In this document: piece by piece, positions 1-7,947 of the stretch
Layout: every line of letters begins with the position of its first letter
Position numbering within the stretch: position 1 is the first letter of the stretch
NCBI GenBank assembly: GCA_018268735.1
Contig: JAFDWA010000056.1
Coordinates: 1-8,348, forward strand
DNA: 8,348 nt
Origin: Actinomycetota bacterium
GTDB taxonomy: Bacteria; Actinomycetota; Acidimicrobiia; Acidimicrobiales; Microtrichaceae
Direction: 5' to 3'
Position numbers and translations under genes: made by a program
The notes under the pieces: model-generated
Told to the model about the DNA's origin: nothing
Seen by the model: the letters and a program-made list of their open reading frames with translations, nothing else
Databases searched by the model: none

Positions 1-442
1 CGACGTTGACGCCGCGGATCGCGGAGACCTGCGCACGTGAGATCGGCTGCTTGTAGGCCACGATGGCGAGCGTCTCGAGTGCCGCAGCGGAGAGCCGAGC
101 CGTCTGACCGCTCAGGATGAAGCGCTCGACGTACGGTGAGAGATCCCGGTGGCTCTGGTAGCGCCACCCACCGGCGACCCTGACGAGCTCGAAGCCGCGG
201 CCGTCCTCGTCGTAGGAGGCGGCGAGGCCGGCGAGCAGCTCCTCCACCTGCTGCGGCGAGCGCTCCACGAGCTGGCCCAGCACCGCTGCCTCGATGGGCT
301 GCTCGGCGACCATCAGCACGGCTTCGAGGGCGCGACGTGCCTCGTCGCTCAAGGGAGCGAGGTCCACGGGCGGGTTCACCGGCGGATCAGGCTGCGGCTC
401 GAAGTGCGGATCCAACTGGGTGGGCTCGGACTCCTCAGCCAT
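1..442 (-). CDS. scpB: Segregation and condensation protein B (C-terminal part off the window)
   Basis: ScpB is the winged-helix kleisin-binding subunit of the SMC-ScpA-ScpB condensin, which compacts and segregates newly replicated chromosomes on the nucleoid. The reading frame opens with ATG at 442-440 and runs unbroken off the left edge, giving 147 visible residues. Residues about 32-110 form the first winged helix (LSDEARRALEAVLMVAEQPI, then GGWRYQSH at 91-98). Residues 117-147 carry the family signature, including LETLAIVAYKQPISRAQ and IRGVNV. The first 30 residues are an acidic, Pro-rich tail that is probably disordered. The start lies inside the end of scpA (8-base overlap, 435-442) and has only a weak purine-rich stretch upstream, so translation is probably coupled to scpA. 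The family and the partner gene agree; only the 3' end is unseen. Confidence 0.95.
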   Translation of the reverse strand, partial: MAEESEPTQLDPHFEPQPDPPVNPPVDLAPLSDEARRALEAVLMVAEQPIEAAVLGQLVERSPQQVEELLAGLAASYDEDGRGFELVRVAGGWRYQSHRDLSPYVERFILSGQTARLSAAALETLAIVAYKQPISRAQVSAIRGVNV

Positions 443-1235
443 CGTAGGCATCCACGAGTGCGAGATCCGCAGCATCGACGGCGGCGCCGGCGACCCAGAC
501 CACCTGGATGTCACCGAAGACCTCCGGCTGCTCGAGGTCGACGAGGCCCTGCTTGAACAGCTCGAGGATCGCGAGGAAGTGGACGACGACGTCGAGACGG
601 TCGACGAACGAGGCGGTCAGATCTCGGAACGACACTCGTCCTCGACGCGGCAGCTCGGCGCAGAGGTCCGCGACGGTGTCGAAGACGCTGACGCGGATCG
701 GGGCCACGTGGAACAGGTCGATGGTCGCCTGCGGCCTGGGCGTCATGGCGCGCTGGAACGCGGCCAGGAGCCGCTCCGGGGTGACCCCCTCCATGAGGTC
801 GGGCGTCAGGTCCCAGAAGCGATCGTCGGGACCGACGACACGCGGCATCGAGCGAGCGGCGTTCGCGTGCAGCGACGCGAGCATCGACGCCGCGTCCTTG
901 AACGTCTTGCACTCGAGGAGTCGGGCCAGGAGCAGGTCGCGCTCCTCCCAGAGCGAGAGGTCTTCGTCGATGTCGACGTCGTCGTCGCCGGGGAGCAGGC
1001 GCTTGGTCTTGAGCTCGACCAGCGTGGCCGCGATCAGCAGGAACTCCGTGGCCACGTCGAGGTCGAACTGCTCCATCCGGGCGAGCTCGGTGAGGTAGGC
1101 GTCGACGATCCGCGACAGCGAGATCTCGTACAGCTCGACCTGCTCGCGCAGGATGAGGTGCAACAACAGGTCGAACGGACCTTCGAACACCGGCGTGGTG
1201 ACGGCATACCCCACGGGCGACAGCCTAGAGCACAT
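435..1235 (-). CDS. scpA: Segregation and condensation protein A
   Basis: ScpA is the kleisin that bridges the two SMC heads and binds ScpB in bacterial condensin. The 266-residue product has the N-terminal kleisin signature VFEGPFDLLLHLI at about residues 16-28. It continues with the conserved helix ATEFLLIAATLVELKTKRLL, an acidic linker (DDDVDIDEDL), and a C-terminal winged helix whose core is VVVHFLAILELFKQGLV. The length is normal for the family. I chose ATG 1235 because GGAGG lies five bases upstream (1241-1245 on the plus strand). A GTG at 1214 would give 259 residues and also keeps the signature. The frame stays open further upstream to 1319, but that part enters a palindrome and repeats and looks non-coding. 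It is the first gene of an scpA-scpB unit and is divergent from trpS; a 24-bp palindrome (1244-1267) abuts its ribosome binding site. Confidence 0.95.
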   Translation of the reverse strand: MCSRLSPVGYAVTTPVFEGPFDLLLHLILREQVELYEISLSRIVDAYLTELARMEQFDLDVATEFLLIAATLVELKTKRLLPGDDDVDIDEDLSLWEERDLLLARLLECKTFKDAASMLASLHANAARSMPRVVGPDDRFWDLTPDLMEGVTPERLLAAFQRAMTPRPQATIDLFHVAPIRVSVFDTVADLCAELPRRGRVSFRDLTASFVDRLDVVVHFLAILELFKQGLVDLEQPEVFGDIQVVWVAGAAVDAADLALVDAYDG

Positions 1236-1243
1236 CTGGCCCT

Positions 1244-1267
1244 CCAAGTCACACCGGTGTGATTTGG
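1244..1267. promoter_or_regulatory. 24-bp near-perfect palindrome over the scpA ribosome binding site
   Basis: The core TCACACCGGTGTGA (1249-1262) is a perfect 14-bp palindrome. The symmetry continues to 1244-1267 (outer arms CCAA and TTGG) with a single mismatched pair at 1248/1263. It begins 9 bases upstream of the scpA ATG and shares two bases with the GGAGG ribosome binding site. Such a site could be a repressor operator or, in the scpA mRNA, a hairpin masking the Shine-Dalgarno sequence. I do not recognise the motif as belonging to a specific regulator. Confidence 0.6.
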
Positions 1268-1281
1268 CCGCCGACCACTGC

Positions 1282-1450
1282 CGAACTTGTAGCCCACAGT
1301 CGCCCCAGCGACCACCCACCTACAAGATCGCCGCCGACCCTCGAACTTGTAGCCCACAGTCACCCCAGCGACCACCCACCTACAAGATCGCCGTGAGCCC
1401 TCGAACTTGTAGCCCACAGTCACCCCAGCGACCACCCACCTACAAGTTCG
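1282..1450. repeat. Three-copy 60-bp tandem repeat with inverted ends
   Basis: Three 49-bp cores lie at 1282-1330, 1342-1390 and 1402-1450, exactly 60 bp apart, separated by 11-bp spacers (1331-1341 and 1391-1401). Each core begins with CGAACTTGTAG and ends with its inverse complement: CTACAAGTTCG in copy 3 (perfect 11-bp arms) and CTACAAGATCG in copies 1 and 2 (one mismatch). About 27 bp of C-rich plus-strand sequence lie between the arms. The cores differ by only one base between neighbours (position 1302 in copy 1, position 1447 in copy 3), while the two spacers differ at 4 of 11 positions. The array fills most of the scpA/trpS divergent region. It could be a set of repressor sites, a structured element, or copies of a dispersed palindromic repeat; I do not recognise the family. 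Confidence 0.9.
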
Positions 1451-1452
1451 AC

Positions 1453-1471
1453 GCGAACCGGTTGAGTTCGC
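1453..1471. repeat. Short inverted repeat upstream of trpS
   Basis: GCGAAC (1453-1458) and GTTCGC (1466-1471) are inverted around a 7-base spacer, directly after the third tandem repeat. A second short inverted element, GTTCTACAGAAC (1485-1496), follows. Both are short enough that chance cannot be excluded. They could be regulator half-sites for trpS. Confidence 0.4.
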
Positions 1472-1524
1472 GACGAGAGCGCTTGTTCTACAGAACCCGT
1501 GTCGGGCTCCGCGACACCTGCCGG

Positions 1525-1530
1525 TACGAT
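1525..1530 (+). promoter_or_regulatory. Likely -10 element of a leaderless trpS promoter
   Basis: TACGAT fits the TANNNT -10 consensus and ends eight bases before the trpS ATG at 1539, so transcription would start at or next to the start codon. The 20 bases before the ATG contain no purine-rich Shine-Dalgarno sequence, as expected for a leaderless mRNA. No good -35 box is visible at the usual distance. A 6-bp inverted repeat, GTGTCG (1499-1504) and CGACAC (1512-1517), lies just upstream, where a regulator could bind. Confidence 0.5.
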
Positions 1531-1538
1531 CGCCGCCC

Positions 1539-2522
1539 ATGCCTCGCGTCTTCTCCGGCATCCAGCCCACCGGCGACCTGCACCTCGGCAACCTGCTGGG
1601 AGCGGTGCGCAACTGGGTCCAGGACCAGCACGTGGCCGACTCCTTCTACTGCGTCGTGGACCTGCACGCGCTGACCGTCCCGAAGGAGCCGGGGGAGGTC
1701 GGGCGGAGCTCGCTCGAGATGGCACAGACGCTCCTGGCGTGCGGCCTCGACCCCGACGTCTGCACGCTGTTCGTGCAGAGCCACGTTCGCGAGCACTCCG
1801 AGCTTGCGTGGCTGATCCAGTGCGTGACGAGCATCGGCGAGCTCCGCCGGATGACCCAGTTCAAGGACAAGGCCGACAAGCAGGACTTCGTGTCCGCCGG
1901 CCTCTTCACCTACCCGGCCCTGCAAGCTGCCGACATCCTCCTCTACGACACCGACCGGGTTCCCGTCGGCGAGGACCAACGCCAACACATCGAGCTCACC
2001 CGCGACGTCGCGGAGCGCTTCAACGCTCGCTACGGCAACACGTTCGTCATCCCGGAAGCAACCGTTCCCCGTGCCGGTGCCCGTGTCATGGACCTGCAGG
2101 TGCCGACCGACAAGATGTCGAAGTCCGCCGACTCGGACGCAGGCGTCGTCTACCTGATGGAGGACCTGGCGGCGACGGCGCGGAAGTTCAAGCGGGCCGT
2201 GACCGACTCCGACGGCGACGTGCGATTCGATCCGGCGACGAAGCCGGGCGTGTCGAACCTGCTGTCGATCCTGGGAGCGGTGACCGACCGCTCACCCGAA
2301 GACCTCGCCGACGAGTACACGCAGTACGGACCGCTCAAGTCCGACACCGCCGATGCGGTGGTCGAGGTGCTGCGGCCGATCCAGGAGCGCTTCGCCGAGC
2401 TCGTCGAGGATCCGACGGGAACCGGCGAGCTGCTGGCGATCGGAGCCGAGAAGGCCACCGCCGTGGCCTCCGACGTGTATCGCCGGGCTGTCGACCAGGT
2501 CGGTCTCCTGCCCCGGGTCTGA
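1539..2522 (+). CDS. trpS: Tryptophanyl-tRNA synthetase
   Basis: This cytoplasmic class Ic aminoacyl-tRNA synthetase charges tRNA-Trp with tryptophan at the expense of ATP. The 327-residue protein is of normal bacterial length. It opens with the class I HIGH-type motif in FSGIQPTGDLHLGNLLGA (HLGN at 15-18). It has the conserved block VGEDQRQHIELTRD at 143-156, which belongs to the family's substrate-binding core, and the KMSKS loop at 192-196 in TDKMSKSADSD. The C-terminal helical region is intact, so the gene looks functional. The ATG at 1539 fits family N-termini and a leaderless promoter. It is the only complete plus-strand gene here, is divergent from scpA and convergent with the hypothetical gene at 2553-3572. 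No tryptophan operon or T-box-like leader accompanies it. Confidence 0.97.
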   Translation: MPRVFSGIQPTGDLHLGNLLGAVRNWVQDQHVADSFYCVVDLHALTVPKEPGEVGRSSLEMAQTLLACGLDPDVCTLFVQSHVREHSELAWLIQCVTSIGELRRMTQFKDKADKQDFVSAGLFTYPALQAADILLYDTDRVPVGEDQRQHIELTRDVAERFNARYGNTFVIPEATVPRAGARVMDLQVPTDKMSKSADSDAGVVYLMEDLAATARKFKRAVTDSDGDVRFDPATKPGVSNLLSILGAVTDRSPEDLADEYTQYGPLKSDTADAVVEVLRPIQERFAELVEDPTGTGELLAIGAEKATAVASDVYRRAVDQVGLLPRV

Positions 2523-2555
2523 CGATCCGGTCGAGATCCTCGGCCGGCTCCGTCA
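2520..2555. terminator. Hairpin between convergent genes, probable bidirectional terminator
   Basis: CCGGTCGAG (2527-2535) and CTCGGCCGG (2539-2547) can form nine consecutive pairs, one of them G-T, around a three-base loop. An outer stem TGACG (2520-2524) with CGTCA (2551-2555) extends it across a small internal loop. The trpS stop (2520-2522) and the stop of the minus-strand gene (2553-2555) are the two ends of this outer stem. There is no T-tract on either side, so it would be a U-less hairpin of the kind often proposed in high-GC bacteria. Confidence 0.6.
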
Positions 2556-3572
2556 GGGTTGCTGCACCCACGTCCCGTCCACGAGCTTGTACCGAAGGAC
2601 GTAGGGCTTGCTCGGTGCGCCGAACGGGTCGCCCTCGACCCATTGCTTGCCGGTGATCACGAGGGTTCCGCCGTCCATGGACAACTCCTCGACATCGCGA
2701 CCGCCTTTGCCGAAGCTCTTGATCGGGTTGCCGACGACGACGACACGCCCGTCAGGGCCCGCTCGCACTGCCGCAACGGGCGTCCAGTAGGAGTTCCCTC
2801 CTCTGCTGCACGTGGGCACGACGAGCGCTTCGGCCGCTCCGTCGCCATCGACGTCGGCCTTCTGGTAGTTGGTGGGTCCAAGCGAGATGGAGATGTAGCC
2901 GGGGTCTGTGTCGCTCTTGCTGTTGCTCCAGTTGCCGGCGGAATCGAACCGGATCGATCCGGAGTCCGAGTCGCAGATCGACGACGGGAAGGACGCTTCG
3001 AGTTCATCGAAGGTCGGCGCCCGGAACGCGGGAGCGGTCGTCGTAGGCACCGTCGTCGTCGTGGACTCCTGGTGGCCCGGCCGGACGATCGGTGCGGTCA
3101 GCATCCACATCGTGTTGACCTGATGGCTTCCGATCGGCGGGGTGACGTCGGCTCCGGTCGAGACGTCGAAGATGCCCCAGATCGTCTTCTTGGTGTCATT
3201 GTCATATCTGCCAACGGAGAGCCGTCCAGCAACCAACTGCCCGACTTCTGGGGTGCTTCCTGAAGACTGGACGCCTGCAAGTGCCGCTCCCGAACCCCGC
3301 TGACCGCTGATCGGATCCACCCAGACCGTGGAGAGCGGACCACCCTCCGACTTCGGTGGATCGAACCCGACGATCCGACCCTGATCGTCGAGTCCACCGA
3401 CCACCGGACAGGTTGGGCTACCGCCTCCGTCATCTTGGTATTCGGTCCTGCACGTGGTGTCGATCGGTGTCATTCCCGTACCGAAGAGGATCCAGCCATT
3501 GTTGACCTCTTCGACGAACTCCAACCCGAGTCGATCAGATGCGAACGACACCGAGTTGATGCCAGCCCCCAT
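2553..3572 (-). CDS. Uncharacterised two-domain protein, probably truncated at its N-terminus
   Basis: I do not recognise this gene. From ATG 3572 it encodes 339 residues. Residues 1-165 form a Gly/Ser-rich domain with Cys at 41 and 55. Residues 168-182 are a Thr/Pro linker (STTTTVPTTTAP), typical of secreted or surface proteins of Gram-positives. Residues 185-339 form a second domain with Cys at 200 and 255 and the motif ADVDGDGAAEALV at 239-251, resembling FG-GAP/VCBS-type or calcium-binding loops in exported lipoproteins. No signal peptide or lipobox is present. The frame remains open and coding-like upstream of 3572 to about 3644 (for example GPPAVARDLDSGTETTLKAQ, with G/C third positions) but has no ATG or GTG start there, and it reaches a stop at 3756-3758 inside the IS scar. 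I infer that the real 5' end, probably with an export signal, was lost in the IS-linked rearrangement, so this may be a pseudogene. Confidence 0.6.
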   Translation of the reverse strand: MGAGINSVSFASDRLGLEFVEEVNNGWILFGTGMTPIDTTCRTEYQDDGGGSPTCPVVGGLDDQGRIVGFDPPKSEGGPLSTVWVDPISGQRGSGAALAGVQSSGSTPEVGQLVAGRLSVGRYDNDTKKTIWGIFDVSTGADVTPPIGSHQVNTMWMLTAPIVRPGHQESTTTTVPTTTAPAFRAPTFDELEASFPSSICDSDSGSIRFDSAGNWSNSKSDTDPGYISISLGPTNYQKADVDGDGAAEALVVPTCSRGGNSYWTPVAAVRAGPDGRVVVVGNPIKSFGKGGRDVEELSMDGGTLVITGKQWVEGDPFGAPSKPYVLRYKLVDGTWVQQP

Positions 3573-3644
3573 GGCGAATGCCTGCGCCTTGAGTGTCGTC
3601 TCGGTACCGCTGTCGAGGTCCCGTGCGACCGCGGGAGGGCCAGT

Positions 3645-3709
3645 TCCAACGGTCGGTGCACGGTCCCGATCATGATGACCGGTGCTGTTGACCGAGACCG
3701 ACCGTTGGA
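3645..3709. repeat. 13-bp perfect inverted repeat beside the IS scar
   Basis: TCCAACGGTCGGT (3645-3657) and ACCGACCGTTGGA (3697-3709) are exact inverse complements separated by 39 bases. A second, bulged pair is nested inside: GCACGGTC (3658-3665) and GACCGGTGC (3677-3685). ATCATGAT (3669-3676) lies in the loop and is itself palindromic. The element sits between the truncated hypothetical gene and the IS256 remnant. It could be a terminator, a recombination site, or a by-product of the rearrangement; nothing in the sequence decides between these. Confidence 0.75.
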
Positions 3710-3719
3710 GACCACAAAT

Positions 3720-3947
3720 TGCCAGGCACGCCCTTGGCGTAGCCGAGATACTCGGTCAGGTCGGCCCGCAGGCCCCGTTCCAGGACGGCCTTGATCATCG
3801 CCGGCAGGAACCCACCCTCGCCGGCCAACTGCACCTCACCGGCATCCACGCGAACCATCAGCCCGTCGAGCAGCCGGCCTCAACCAGCTCATCAACCGCA
3901 GCCTGCTCCGCAGACCGCATCTCGTTTGTCTCTGCGGTCATGGGCAT
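3720..3947 (-). pseudogene. Frameshifted N-terminal fragment of an IS256-family transposase
   Basis: Two frames join into the start of an IS256-type DDE transposase. The first, from ATG 3947, reads MPMTAETNEMRSAEQ and continues to DELVEAG before hitting a stop at 3860-3858. The second resumes from about 3875 with LLDGLMVRVDAGEVQLAGEG, followed by FLPAMIKAVLERGLRADLTE and YLGYAKGVPG. Restoring one base near 3873-3878 would join them. The run from the EGG-LPA-KAVLER block to LTEYLGY-KG is the characteristic N-terminal region of this family. About 75 of the usual 400 or so residues survive and all catalytic residues are gone, so it is inactive. After GVPG the homology ends abruptly, marking the deletion junction. 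Confidence 0.75.
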
Positions 3948-3990
3948 GTCACTACTCCACTGGATGAGGAACTCTCACACAGACCATCTG
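3720..3990 (-). mobile_element. IS256-family insertion sequence remnant, left end only
   Basis: Only the transposase 5' end and its upstream end are left, from a family whose members are usually about 1.3-1.5 kb. On the minus strand the remnant starts near GGTCTGTGTGAGAG (about 3986-3973), which resembles IS256-family termini, although I cannot confirm the exact boundary. It breaks off within the transposase near 3720-3726. No matching right terminal repeat is visible nearby. The presumed outer end lies about 10 bases past the HD-gene stop codon, so the insertion spared the operon. Confidence 0.65.
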
Positions 3991-3998
3991 ACACGCCC

Positions 3999-4571
3999 TC
4001 AGAGCCGGCCGTCGTCGGCGAGCTGCAGCAGTCGTCCCACCTCGATGGGGATCGTCCAGGACTCCTCGGGCTCGTGGTGTTCGGCTGCCCAGGCGACGAC
4101 CCGATCGTCGGATCCGGCCATGCGCAACACGTCGGCACCCAGCTCCGGGTACTGCAGGTACAGGCCGACCTTCCGGGTGAACCCACGTGTGTCGGCCCAG
4201 GACGCCGCCATGTCATGTCCGCCGATCCACCCCGACAGCGTCGCAACCGAACGTCCGTAGGTGCCGAGTCCGGCAACGGACTTGCCCACGTCGTGGAGCA
4301 GGCCGGCGGCCAGGATCCAACGGGCACCGGGGTCGTCCTCGGACAGGTCGACGCGTTCGAGGTTGCGGGCGACGGCTCGGGTGACGCCGATCGCATGGCG
4401 GCGGTCCGCTGCCGACATCTTGCGGAACGCGGTGATCTCCCGCTCGTCGAGGAACTGCTCGGCCCACCGCTCGTCGTCCGGCGACGGGGCGCTGGCAAGC
4501 AGCGAGCCGAGGAACCGCTCTGCTCTGTGCAACGGGCGCAGGCGGTGGGCGGAGGTGTCCTCGACGCTCAT
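3999..4571 (-). CDS. HD-domain protein, putative metal-dependent phosphohydrolase
   Basis: The 190-residue protein has the HD-superfamily pattern: H59 in RRHAIGVTR, the HD pair at 93-94 in AAGLLHDVGKSVAGLGTYGR, H165-H166 in WAAEHHEP, and D186-D187 in LQLADDGRL at the C-terminus. These are the usual ligands of a divalent metal centre that hydrolyses phosphate esters of nucleotides or related substrates; the actual substrate cannot be read from the sequence. No membrane segment or signal peptide is evident. ATG 4571 overlaps the xerD stop by four bases (ATGA), and no Shine-Dalgarno sequence precedes it, so expression probably depends on translation of xerD. It is the last gene of the pyrG operon. 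Upstream in-frame codons to 4799 are xerD sequence in another frame. Confidence 0.85.
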   Translation of the reverse strand: MSVEDTSAHRLRPLHRAERFLGSLLASAPSPDDERWAEQFLDEREITAFRKMSAADRRHAIGVTRAVARNLERVDLSEDDPGARWILAAGLLHDVGKSVAGLGTYGRSVATLSGWIGGHDMAASWADTRGFTRKVGLYLQYPELGADVLRMAGSDDRVVAWAAEHHEPEESWTIPIEVGRLLQLADDGRL

Positions 4572-5547
4572 CGACGTGCTGCGGCACTGCCCATGGCACG
4601 AGGGTGGGCGTCGAGGTATGCCTGAACGAGCCGTTCCGTCGCGACCCGCGTGTAGATCTGAGTGGTGCTGACCGATGCGTGGCCGAGGAGCTCCTGGACC
4701 GTGCGGATGTCGGCGCCGTGATCGAGCAGGTGCGTCGCACACGAGTGCCGCAGGACATGCGGGCTGATCTCCCCACGTACACCGCCGGCACGTGCCCATC
4801 GCCGGATGACGTCCCAGACCGCCTGGCGACCGATGCGCCGACCGCGTGCGCCCAGGAACACGGCGTCAGCAGCATCGCGGTCGGCGGGACGGGCCCCGAG
4901 CAGCACCGGACGCCCCCGATCGAGGTAGTCCCGCATGGCCTCGACCGCGGGACCGCCGACGGGCACCATGCGCTCCTTCGAGCGCTTGCCGAGCACCCGT
5001 GCGAACGACACGTCGAGATCGAGGTCGCCGAAGCCGAGGCCGCACGCCTCCGAGACCCTGATCCCGCTCGAGTAGAGCAGCTCGAGCAGCGCCCGATCCC
5101 GGATCGCCGCTGCATCGGCTCGAACGTCACCTGTCGGCTGGTGCACCGCAACGGCGACGGCATCGAGCACGGCGACCACATCGGACTCAGCGAGCGCCTT
5201 CGGCAGCGCCGAGGGCTTCCGCGGCATCTCGATCTCGACGGTCGGATCACACGGTGCCAGACCCTCGGCAGCCAGGAAGCGATGCAGGTTGCGCACCGTG
5301 CCGAGCATCCGGATCACCGACGACGGAGCAAGACCGGATGTCCGGAGGCACACGGCATAGGCCTCCACGTCGGCGGATGCGACCTCGTCGAGCTCGACGC
5401 CGAGGCCACCCAGGAACTCGCCGTAGCGCCGAAGGTCACGACGGTACGCATCCGCAGTCAGCTTCGAGCGACCACGTTCGACCGCCAGATAGGTCAGGAA
5501 CGGCTGCGCTGCTTCGGGGACGCCGTCGGAGAGCAGCCGCGGGCCGG

Positions 5548-5551
<4 letters not shown>
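4568..5551 (-). CDS. xerD: Tyrosine recombinase XerD
   Basis: XerD acts with a partner XerC-type recombinase at the chromosomal dif site to resolve chromosome dimers before division. The 327-residue protein has an N-terminal SAM-like core-binding domain (about 12-105, with FLTYLAVERGRSKLTADAYR) and a C-terminal catalytic domain. The full catalytic set is present: R165 in SSGIRVSEACGL, K189 in VLGKRSKERMVPV, H265 and R268 in HVLRHSCATHLL, H291 in LLGHASVSTTQIY, and nucleophile Y300. The length is slightly above the roughly 300 residues of other XerD proteins. It overlaps the Nudix gene upstream and the HD gene downstream by four bases each. The position after pyrG and the Nudix gene matches mycobacterial xerD (Rv1701). 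It is a chromosomal housekeeping recombinase by context, not a phage or integron integrase. Confidence 0.95.
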
Positions 5552-7841
<2,290 letters not shown>

Positions 7842-7922
7842 CTACCGCAGCCAGCACCGGCACCCCGCGGAGCCCCGACGGGCGAAGCACGGGACCGATG
7901 CCGTTCGCGGAGCGACGACACC

Positions 7923-7944
7923 GGCAGCGCATCGCTACGCTGCC
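7923..7944. promoter_or_regulatory. Inverted repeat over the promoter of the diesterase gene
   Basis: GGCAGCG (7923-7929) and CGCTGCC (7938-7944) are perfect inverse complements with an 8-base spacer. The right arm overlaps the proposed -10 hexamer TACGCT (7936-7941), which ends six bases before the ATG at 7948. The geometry suits a repressor operator and a leaderless transcript. No purine-rich ribosome binding site precedes the ATG. The function is inferred from position only. Confidence 0.5.
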
Positions 7945-7947
7945 ACG

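Noticed and set aside
294..1262. Long plus-strand reading frame opposite scpA and scpB
   Set aside because: Composition is the mirror of the well-supported ScpA frame, with no recognisable domain; a typical high-GC shadow.
1282..1450. CRISPR array
   Set aside because: Only three units, a 49-bp repeat and 11-bp spacers that partly resemble each other; spacers are far too short and no cas gene is present.
1282..1450. Protein with 20-residue repeats encoded across the tandem array
   Set aside because: 60 is a multiple of three, so frames stay open on both strands automatically; none has a ribosome binding site, and these frames run into scpA or trpS in the wrong frame.
1453..1496. LexA/SOS box made of the CGAAC and GTTCG half-sites
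   Set aside because: The spacing is seven bases instead of the four expected for actinobacterial LexA, and GTTC-N4-GAAC at 1485-1496 has the opposite orientation.
1499..1538. T-box riboswitch or attenuator before trpS
   Set aside because: No T-box consensus, no terminator/antiterminator pair and probably no leader RNA at all.
2559..3263. Plus-strand frame opposite the hypothetical gene
   Set aside because: The minus-strand frame has the structured linker and DVDGDG motif; the plus-strand frame is Arg/Val-rich, without motifs or a ribosome binding site.
3645..3709. Integron attC site
   Set aside because: Size and the AAC/GTT ends are suggestive, but the outer positions of both core boxes break the RYYYAAC/GTTRRRY pattern, the internal bulge is lopsided, and the nearby recombinase is a housekeeping XerD.
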